Part shown: positions 55,308 through 64,000 of the stretch, in pieces
Layout of the letters: each line of letters starts with the position of its first letter
Numbering within the stretch: the first letter of the stretch is position 1
Origin: Forficula auricularia
Lineage: Eukaryota > Arthropoda > Insecta > Dermaptera > Forficulidae
Assembly: GCA_024734495.1 (NCBI GenBank)
Contig: JALMQS010000270.1
Span: 176,037 to 240,036 of the forward strand
DNA: 64,000 nucleotides
Direction: 5' to 3'
The notes under the pieces: generated by a model
Databases searched by the model: none
Seen by the model: only the letters and a program-made list of their open reading frames with translations
What the model was told of the DNA's origin: nothing
Translations under genes and position numbers: made by a program

Positions 55308-55738
55308 ACTATATTAACTAACATCATGTTTCACCTGACTACCTTTCATAAGTAAATTTTGGATTGCCTCGTCTATATCCACGCTTAATTATTAAAATTC
55401 TGTCTTCTATATGTATGGATCAGATTAATGTAACAAATTAATCATGGAAAGTTAACTGACTTAGTGTTTTGATTTAATAGAATTATTTTCCCTATTCTTC
55501 AGTTGAACGTTCATTTTCAACTTTGAAAGAATTAGAACAATCTCAGATGTAGCCCGAGAAGATAGTAGTAATCCTTGCTTTGTCTTTAATAACTTAAATG
55601 AAAAAATCTAATGTTCCGAGTAGAAATGACGAAAATTTTTGTGGTGCAGTTTCGATGAATTTTTTCTAAAACGAGAAAAAATCAATTAAAGGTTTCTTTT
55701 GGACAGCATCCTTATTGACAAGTCACCGCCCGCCACCG

Positions 55739-56329
55739 TTTTCGATTCTAACATACCGCAAAATACGCTTTGTTTCTAGTGGTTCATTTTTGTTGTAGAT
55801 GCATTGTGGCGGCTAAATATAGGTACAAGTACGTCGTAGTGTTTTTGATCGAACTTGGAGAGATACTCAATGAGCACTTCTGCGTTCGTTATGCTATTCC
55901 ATTCACCTACAAGCGAGGACTTATAAATCGCCTCTGTGTTTCTAAGCCCTTGCTGGCTCTCACTAGCTTGTCACTGTTAATATGTCGTTCTTTGCGGGGT
56001 TCGAATAAGGAAATGTATAAAATATGTTTTGTAGTAATAAAATTTTACTCTGTCGATATGATAAATTGGAAGCAAGATGTAGTTGTATGCTGAAGTCTTT
56101 TCTTTGGGTTAATATAAAATATAAGGTCTCGGCTAATGCTCCAGAAACGTCAAGCTTCTTTTTAAAGAAATATTGTCTGAGATAATGTGATCCACCAAAG
56201 ATGTCTTTTTTGTAAGAACTACATAATGTATAATAAATATAAGATTTTTATTCTCCGCTCCTTTCGCTGTAATCTGCTCGACTTGAAAGACGCTTGCTGT
56301 TTGCCCGTCAGAATCATTCAATAAACTGG
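55739..56329. other. Unassigned sequence
   Basis: A 107-codon frame (55770-56093) has no recognised domain and is not called. Confidence 0.35.
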
Positions 56330-56760
56330 CTGGGTGAGCGGCGAGACACGCACACTTTTATATTGAGAAGCGAAGGAGCGAAAAGTTATGCATGCGTCAT
56401 TCTAAAGGCGCGGATAATTAACAATAAGTTTAATTGCTAATTAGGGCCAGGTTTATAAAAGCAGCCACCTCCTCGACGAGAGTTCGATTGTCATTTCGAG
56501 TTGTCGGCTGCTGTTCGATTTGTTGAAACTTATGAATAGAACGACTATAAGTGACTGATCACCTGGGAGAACGATTGATGAGAGCAGCTTGTGTCCTGAA
56601 ATGCATTGTATACACGTTCTGTAAAGAAACAATAATGCAGGCTTTGTGCCATTATTTTATTAAAAACATATTTTCAACTGCCCAGTACAAAAACATATAT
56701 TAGAAAAGCATTTTCTGGCTTTACGCCGACAAGAAAATTCTAATGTCTGAAAATCATCTC
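56330..56760 (+). mobile_element. LTR-like block, second copy
   Basis: TTAGGGCCAGGTTTATAAAA (TATA at 56452-56460), GTGACTGATCACCTGGGA, TATACACGTTCTGTAA, ACATATTTTCAACTGCC and GCATTTTCTGGCTTTA occur in the same order as on the minus strand of 29930-30470. AATAAT stands where the other copy has AATAAA. Sequence after it (TCATCCATCATCTTAATCAT, 56815) also continues in common. TG...CA ends are not resolved. Confidence 0.5.
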
Positions 56761-59700
56761 TCGTAAATGACTAATATCATACAACAACCCTTCAGGCAAA
56801 ACATAATAAAAATCATCCATCATCTTAATCATTTCACTATGTGTGTATATACAAAGATAATTTAACTGGAATCAATATAAATTTCAACTAAAACATCTTT
56901 CAAAGACATAGAGATTATCCGAATATACATTTTTTCATTTTGGTGCTTTGTTTTTGTATTAATATCATTTAAAAAAATTCTCATAGGCAAATTTGTCAAA
57001 CTGAACTGTCAAGTTGTAAAAATAGAAAAGTCTAAATACGGAAAAACACTTCAAATTCCGAAAAATCATGCTATTTTTATTACCATCAAAATGCCATTAA
57101 TATAAAAATCTTGTTTTGAAAAAACAGTATGCTCATTTTTATTCATTCAAAACAATCGGATAATTAGTGGGACTGCCCTTACTGGTTAAACTAAAAATCT
57201 CGTTTTTTTATTTTTGCAAAAGATGTATCTCTACTTAGTTTATACCACCAAGTTTTAAAAAATATATAATATATAACATTATCAAACTAGCATGCACATA
57301 TTTAAGAATAACAAGAACAAAATAAAGCACAGTTTTGAAACAAAAATTCAAGTGATAAAAATGAGCACTGAAATCAAATAATTAGATGTCTATTTTTCAA
57401 TAAAAACTCAGTGTTTTGTTTAACCGAATTCACAAATTGCTTTTTCATGTCTCTGCCATAATTTCAGATAATAAAAAAAAACATTTTTCAATAAAAATCT
57501 TAATCACTCTATGTATCAACCATTAAAAAAAGCAGACCTGCTCATTTATATGAACTTTAATCATACTAATTAAACCTCTTTAATATTGACTTTATTATGA
57601 AACTACCTCAAATCTTCACCAGATTGGGTAGATATTACGCTCCATTCATGCATATAGGTGAGTCCAGCAATCAATTGAAGCGCACAGAGTTTGAATTGAA
57701 GAAGCAGGAGTTAGAATCATTCTGTGTTTGATGTGGAAGTTATTTTTAAGTGGATTCTTCGATTTAATTGATGCATCACATGGTGGATTGGAAAGATACT
57801 GGTTATGTAAATTAGTTTGAAGTTGGTGTGTCATAGGTTGCCTTCCTTTGAGCCTAGATTGAAACTTTCTCCCGTTTTGTATATGTTCTTTGACCATTTT
57901 GGACTTACATGATTTGACACTAATAGAAACTCCTTTAGAATCGTTCTGGTTGAAATGCGTTCCTTGGCTTGCCTTGACCTGTTCTTTTAAACAATATTGC
58001 AACAGAACCAAGTTATATGATATTCATTCAGATTCAGTTGGAAGGTAAAATCATTGAAGATTTTGCAAACGGGATTTCATTTCATTCTCAGGCCTTGACA
58101 AAAATGATGTTCTAAAAATTCTTTCATTTCTTCAGTTAAGATGAGCATTCTGCTGTTTGTGATGGTTTACCTAAGTTGCAGAGATATTTAAACATAATTC
58201 AAAAACAATTTCGTTTGTTTGATAAATTAAGTTGTTTGTTTTTCATTCATTATTTATTAAATCAATAATGACAGATCTTTCTGGTGAAGAATCAATCATA
58301 AATGTCCTTCATCTGGACTGTTGTAGGTATCTTGTTATGATTCATCTGCAGAACTGGAGGACATCAAACGGACTGGCATTCTGTGCAGTCACTGTTTTTA
58401 AATTGTTTTTACAAATTGATTTGCGGATTTCTCTACAGGATGTCCATGGTATCATTGCAGGGCAGATAATCTGCGTATTTTATCTGCTGAGCAGAACTAT
58501 CTAATGTCTCTCATTTCCATTACATCAATGAGACCTTCTCAGTAATTTCATGGTATCATAAACTCCTTCTTCTCTTGCAGTGAAACTGTCTTTTCTATTA
58601 ATGAAACAGTTTGAGAATTTTTTGATATTAAATTCTTGTCTCTAGCTTTTTGAGTATGTTATTTATCTTCATAGAAATGACTCTCATTTTATCTTTTTTC
58701 ACTTTAGATATATAAAAAAATGTTTTTTTGTCAATGGGACATTCATTGCTATGTTAGTATCATCATCAGCCTTAGAACAATCTGCCAAGAAAAGTTTTGA
58801 TCAAAGATGAATCCAGATACTACTGTAATGTAGAAAATATCAGTTCATTCAATATCATCAATTTTTATTTTAAATGGAATTCCAGTATACCTTCTCTTCA
58901 CATAAATTTGGGGTTATTTTGATTAAAATTTTTAAGATTGTCTGAGAGCTGATGCAAATGTTCTATCTCAAAAATTAATTGAAAATATCATACAAATATT
59001 TTTTTTAAGCTAATAAAAACTTGTTTTGTTGCTGAAAAATGGAACCATTCTTGTAGAATCTGGAAGCGGGATATCTTTGTAATGTTACTATTTAATCATA
59101 TCTCATCCATTCATTCTCGTTTAAATTCAAACGGTAATCATTTGCAATTGCATTCAAACCATCCATCGATGGAACTGACACAGATTTCGTTGTCAAACTT
59201 GTTCTTCAAACTAATTAATTAACAGAATGGCAATCATTGTGATGTTTGTGTGTATGTATGTATCAACGTGGCCACCTTCAAACAGCAGCAGAGTGGAAAA
59301 TGGCCTTGAGGCAGCTTGTCAGCAGTTAGTGAAATGCGATTGGTGTGTGTGGTAGTGTTGGTAGAATTTGACGAGCGGTCCGTTCTCGCTTACTATGGTC
59401 CGTCAGAAAACATTCAAATCGTTTGCCTAGAGGTTGGAAACAATTCTGTGAAGAAAGACATAGAGTTGATCAATGAATCCTTTCCGTTTGGTTTGGAATC
59501 CTTCTGTAAATTCGTCTGATTGTAATTGGCTAGCATTTCGTTTCGTGTATGGTGAAAAGGAAATATTTTTCATCTGATAGTCACAGAAGCAGTTCCGTGA
59601 GAAAGCTAGCGATGCCCTTATGATGTCCAGACGATCCAAAGCGTTGAAAAGATTTGTTTATATTTGTCACCCACTTTGTAAAATGTTTTTATTTCTTTAA

Positions 59701-60690
59701 AATTCAATAAACACTGACGGATCAGTTTCGGCTTTATCAAAGTCATTTGAGATGTTAATATCATTTGTGTGTCTCAAATTGAATCTCCTTCAAGTTTGCA
59801 GTCATTTAAACCCGTCCGTAGTGATCCATTTCTCATCTGTCCTCAGAAGGATGACGAACACCATTGGGTTGCATTTCAGGTTGTATTGGTAGCAGTGCTG
59901 AGAACACTTTTGGAATCAGATTAAAATGAAATGATAGATTCTCATCTTGTCTTGAAAAATAACAATTCTATAGATTTTTGATGTTTCGATTATTATTGGT
60001 AACCATTTCTTTTAAAAGACATTGGAATCGACTTCGAATTTGAAAATTTAAATTGTTTTTATGATGGCAACTAGAAACTATAGTTGTTTTGAAATTTAGT
60101 CTTTTTCATTCAATTGAATTCTTTTGGGATGCTGATGAATATTTCTCGTGTAGATCCGAACATCAAAATGGAATGCAACAAGGTTGTTCACCTGGTATTG
60201 GATTGAATCGATCTTTATTTTGATTTTGGCAATTCCTTCATATCTTCGAAGCAATGATTGCAATAATAACCGAAACGTCAAATCATTCAGTAGTTGTACT
60301 AAATATTGATGAGAATCAATCGATATTTTGATTTTAAATAGTTATCTCTAATGTTCAGCGGTAACGGATAGAGAAAAGGAAACCTTTACAGGTTCTTATG
60401 GATTCATTATAATTTCCCCCAAATTTTAGCATTTCACAGAGAAGAGAAGCCTATCCATATCTACACTTAATCTATTAGGCTTAAACTGAGCTAATATATT
60501 TGAAGCTTTCAAATGAATGTTACTGGCTGAAAATTTAAAATAAATTAAAAAAAGTACCATCTTACCTGAGTAAAGTACTTTAAAATATAATTTTACTAAA
60601 AGCTTTATTTAACTTTTTGTGGTCCCCAAGGTACTAATTAGGATATTAAATTTCATCAAAATTGGTTAAGTCATTTTCAGAGATATTTAG
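56761..60690. other. Long AT-rich stretch without recognised elements
   Basis: The 121-codon minus frame 57646-58011 and frames at 58232-58504, 59316-59519 and 59427-59639 show no domain. ATAACCGAAACGTCAAA (60267-60283) is another isolated Penelope-tail-like string. Confidence 0.35.
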
Positions 60691-61060
60691 AAAAAACTAA
60701 AAAGTACTGAAATAAAAGTACTAATGTTTGTGGGCCGATATGTACCAAAAACTAATCAGCGCTTCATTTTGGAGTATTAATTTGGGGTTTACAATTCATT
60801 TAATGTGGACAAAAAGGCAAAATATGCCATTTTATCCATCGCCTTGCCTGAAAAAATTAGACACATTTATCTGTACGAGACTCTTATGTAATTTTTAGCA
60901 AAACCGACGTGCTAAAATGCAACTATTGAATATAATTTCTGACTTTAATTAGAAGAACAGGTTCAATAGTCTTTACCCCAAGGACCGCTTTGATCATAGT
61001 GCAATACTTCATGCTTACTTATTCAGGATAAAGTAAAAACTCGTATTCGAATATATTTAA
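60691..61060. repeat. Dispersed repeat fragments, relatives of 8804-8900 and 9660-9790
   Basis: AAAGTACTAATGTTTGTGGG with AAAACTAATCAGCGCTTCAT (60716-60765) matches 8818-8870, and AATTAGAAGAACAGGTTCAATAGTCTTTACC near 60950 parallels GGTTCCATAGTCTTTACC at 9727. The order of the two blocks is the same in both places, so they may be parts of one roughly 1-kb repeat. Confidence 0.5.
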
Positions 61061-63898
61061 CTGCAACTTCGGTGCCTGAAACAACGCTACCTATTAACAA
61101 TCAATTAATTTAATTTTGGATTTAATTAGCAATTAAGTCCTATTTTGAAATATTTTACAAATATTTATCTATTAAAGATTTATTTAAAATAAATAAATAA
61201 ATCTAAAAACATTTATTAGTTTATTTATTTTGCCTTTTCTCAACATTAACACGAGAAGATTCCAACGTAAATCTATTCAAAAAAAAATTCTTCATTTTTG
61301 TTGGAAGATTTAGATTTAAAAGGGGCTTAAAATCAAATTAGTTCTCTGAATTAGAAATAAATCTACCAACATTGCAACATTCAGACGAACTCTCTACGAC
61401 TTTGCATTGATTTTGAGAACAACAAAACATTTCAGTAAATGAAAAAAAAATGTATTTTGAACACATAAGATCATCTCGAAGTCCAAATCTAATCGTTCTT
61501 CTGTTAAAAATAATCACTGTGCTAGAGCGTTCTGTCAAAACTTTGTGTGCACTACCGGTTTTCGGCATTTTTAACCACAGGAGCGAGATTTTGCAATTTT
61601 TAGATATTATGTTGCCAATTCTACGGTAACTGTGGCGCCACGATCTGACAATGATTCTTATATTTTCAAATGAACAGAAAATGAAGAATACCATTTTCGA
61701 AGATTTTGCTTGGTGCTGCAAAATAATGAGTTTAAAATCTCCTATTTTTTGTGTTTCTTCACAATTTTTATTCCCTAATTGTTTTTTTTTTTATAAAAAC
61801 CACCGAAACTGTGAAATGCTAACTGCTAGGTTGCCTTTGCAGCTTGATACTGACGACCCAGTTATTTTAAATGAATATTGAATTAAAAATAAGTGGTAAA
61901 TACTAAAAAAATCGAATATGTTAAACTGTTGTGAAGTTCGGTTAAGATACATATTCTTAAGTTCGAGCTCGGATTTCGGCTCAGTAACTTCATTTCTGGC
62001 TAGTTTTAAACCAATTGGGTTGTTCTTGCTGATAATAGGCCGAATCGAGCCGAACTGAATCCTCTCCTTCTATGGGCCCTTCAAAGTTCTGGTTTCAGGA
62101 ACCCATTTTTTATCTAAATGAACCATTGAATGGAATAGAATCTAACAATGGAAAAGTTCTAAAAGTGAAAATTGCCAACTTCCCACTTTAGCGCTATGGG
62201 GCGGTGGGCATCTGGTCATATACTCATTTCAGTTCATTGCCATTTCAAATTTTATTTCTATAGGCTATTTTATCAGTTCTAGATGCATCGTCGAGGTGAC
62301 GAAAACTAGATTGTGATACTCAGTTTCCGTGAGTTCAAAAAAAAACAATTGAAAAAAGAAAAAGTGATAAAACCGTGGTATTTTTGAAAGCAATATCTTG
62401 AAAACTAGCGAAATCTCAAAAAATTGTTCTTATTTTCGTCGATACAAGGTAGTACTATAATATCCAAATGGCAAATCGCAGCGCCACAATTGCGTGAATC
62501 TATTTTTGGTAGGAAAGGCGTTGAAAATCTTTAATAGATGATATTATATTTCCTGGTCACATTATAATGCGAATTACAATTTTTGCAAAAATATTATATT
62601 ATTATTTCAACTGGCAAAATATCCATATATGGGGTCCTCTCATATCTCTTGTTGATTTCTTGTCTCTCAAATCATGATCCTCTATAGTGGAATTGGATTG
62701 ACCGTATCAAGCAGTGCCCTCAGGTTTCATTATTGGTCCATTGGCCCTTGATACCATCAGGAATTCATCAAGTATCTGAATGTACCTCTATCAGGCATTC
62801 ATTCAGTTAAATTGACATTTGTCAGGGACAGATTAAGAGAGGATTATTCTACACTATATCTTTCTTTATTATTATTATTATTGATATATTATTGTTATCA
62901 AAACTTGGACAAACTTAATACATGAAACAGTTCAAATTTACAGTTGTTTTATTACCTCAGTTGGGCAGTGTCTTGAAATGGAAAATATTATGAAGCCTAA
63001 ATGAAGTATATACGTATACTTTGCTATTAATCATTTAAATCTGGGTTTATTTTGCAGTAGTTCTTAAATTGTTGAAAAAAATTTCTCATTTTTTATTTCA
63101 GTTTTTGGGTAAAATATTTTATTCAATTCTGTCAAAGATCAGCAAACAGAGTAGCTTAATTTGATTCATAATATTTCAGAGATCTTAGTTATTTTTACAT
63201 CAAAAACGTCAATGGTGACTCTTCTGGTGACATCAGGACGGATATATTTAGTTCTGGGCTTTGGACATTTTTGAAAAAATTTTAAATAGTCTCTTTGAAC
63301 TAAATCAGAAAAATTCATATCCAGAATTGGGTAAATTAGTTTTTTTTAAAAAATCATCTAAGTGGCTCAAACAGTATATATTCTATTAAGAAAGGATTCT
63401 AATTTAAGTTCATTTAAAAAGATTTTAAGTGAAATAATTTCTCATTGTTTGGCTTTGTATGTTACCTCATAGATTGAAGTTATTAATGTCAGGACTCAGA
63501 TCAGCACCAGAAACCATGTTGGTTCCTTCAGCTCCTGAAGTTGGACCTCAATAAATGTAAGTTATTTCTGCCTAAATCTTTAAAGTTGTGTAAATTTGGT
63601 CTTGATTATTGTCAATTTAATTTTGGTCTATTGGCAATTATCAATTTATTATTAATTCTTGCCATGGATTAATCGCCATTGTGACATGAGCTTGGAGAAT
63701 TTTCTCCATATCTATTATTGATGTCTTTTGGTCCTTGGTTGTAAGAAAATGAACAATGTTAAAGCCTCTTTTAATTAATTCTTTAATTCCATTATTGTGA
63801 TCATTCAGATCTTCTCATAGTGTGTGGTTTTTTTTTTGTCATTTGGCTGTCAATCTTTACATTAATTCTTGTCCTTCTGCATGTGCATTGGTCAGGTG
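61061..63898. other. Unassigned AT-rich sequence
   Basis: The 127-codon minus frame at 61338-61721 is among the longest in the window but has no recognised domain and overlaps a 76-codon plus frame. Nothing else is identified. Confidence 0.35.
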
Positions 63899-63985
63899 CC
63901 TACCATCAGTGTCCTTATTCATCTTTGAGTCATGTTTTTAATAGAGGGAAAAATCTAATTGGTAAAAAAACATAACAAATAATTG
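63899..63985 (-). repeat. Helitron-like internal block fragment
   Basis: CCATCAGTGTCCTTATTCAT and TTTTTAATAGAGGGAAAAAT parallel 21250-21310. Confidence 0.5.
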
Positions 63986-64000
63986 TTTCAATTTCATTTA

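Larger units (their letters stand above)
54107..55738. mobile_element. hAT-type MITE expanded by nested insertions
   Basis: Left end CAGCGGCGTTGCGGTCCATG (54107) and right end CACCGCCCGCCACCG (to 55738) match the 240-bp element at 31876-32115, as do AAAATTTCAAAACGTCAAGA (54157) and TTTTGGACAGCATCC (55697). The middle holds unrelated blocks: the TAGTAACTATATAG repeat (54345-54470) and the fold-back at 55138-55307. Confidence 0.5.

Noticed and set aside
57646..58011. 121-codon minus-strand gene
   Set aside because: No domain, low-complexity composition, no splice or promoter context, and no support beyond an open frame.
61338..61721. 127-codon minus-strand gene
   Set aside because: No recognised domain, overlapping open frame on the other strand, and no context; left as unassigned.

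Overview
The window looks like non-coding, repeat-dominated DNA from an AT-rich animal genome, most likely an arthropod. This is inferred from the mix of mariner, Tc1, hAT, piggyBac, PIF/Harbinger, Helitron-like, tRNA-SINE, LINE and Penelope-like sequences, and from the absence of any long intact reading frame. No complete cellular protein gene, rRNA gene, functional tRNA gene or CRISPR array can be supported. The only recognisable coding matter is broken transposase or reverse-transcriptase sequence, plus three very weak exon-like islands. The stretch could be an intron or an intergenic region.

Layout. 0.2-1.4 kb: an inverted-repeat composite interrupted by a tRNA-derived SINE. 3.1-6.1 kb: a Helitron-like element and a piggyBac-like element that carries a Helitron 3' end. 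6.1-8.8 kb: a hAT MITE, a long palindrome with mirrored frames, and the first of five copies of a C-tract element called family P here. 10.3-14.7 kb: a hAT transposase tail, head-to-tail Helitron-like copies, and a PIF/Harbinger fragment next to a Harbinger MITE. 14.7-15.3 kb: a GC-richer unique island. 15.5-20.5 kb: three family P copies, nested fold-back elements, a LINE 3' end and a deleted Tc1 copy. 20.8-25.8 kb: Helitron-like fragments and a second SINE type. 25.8-27.4 kb: unique sequence. 27.4-33 kb: a tandem-repeat array, a broken Tc1 element, an LTR-like block, hAT MITEs and a fifth family P copy. 34.1-39.8 kb: a broken mariner, two fold-back elements with target-site duplications, a second tandem array inside a hAT-type end, and a long Helitron-like element. 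39.8-64 kb: mostly unrecognised sequence with sparser and more diverged copies of the same families.

Nothing here works together as a pathway. The useful story is transposon biology: a SINE sharing its 3' tail with a LINE remnant, Helitron-like elements with a G-rich tract before the terminal hairpin and head-to-tail arrays, and fold-back elements that repeatedly carry a CTGATGA-hairpin-GAAA core resembling the hammerhead motifs known from Penelope-like elements.
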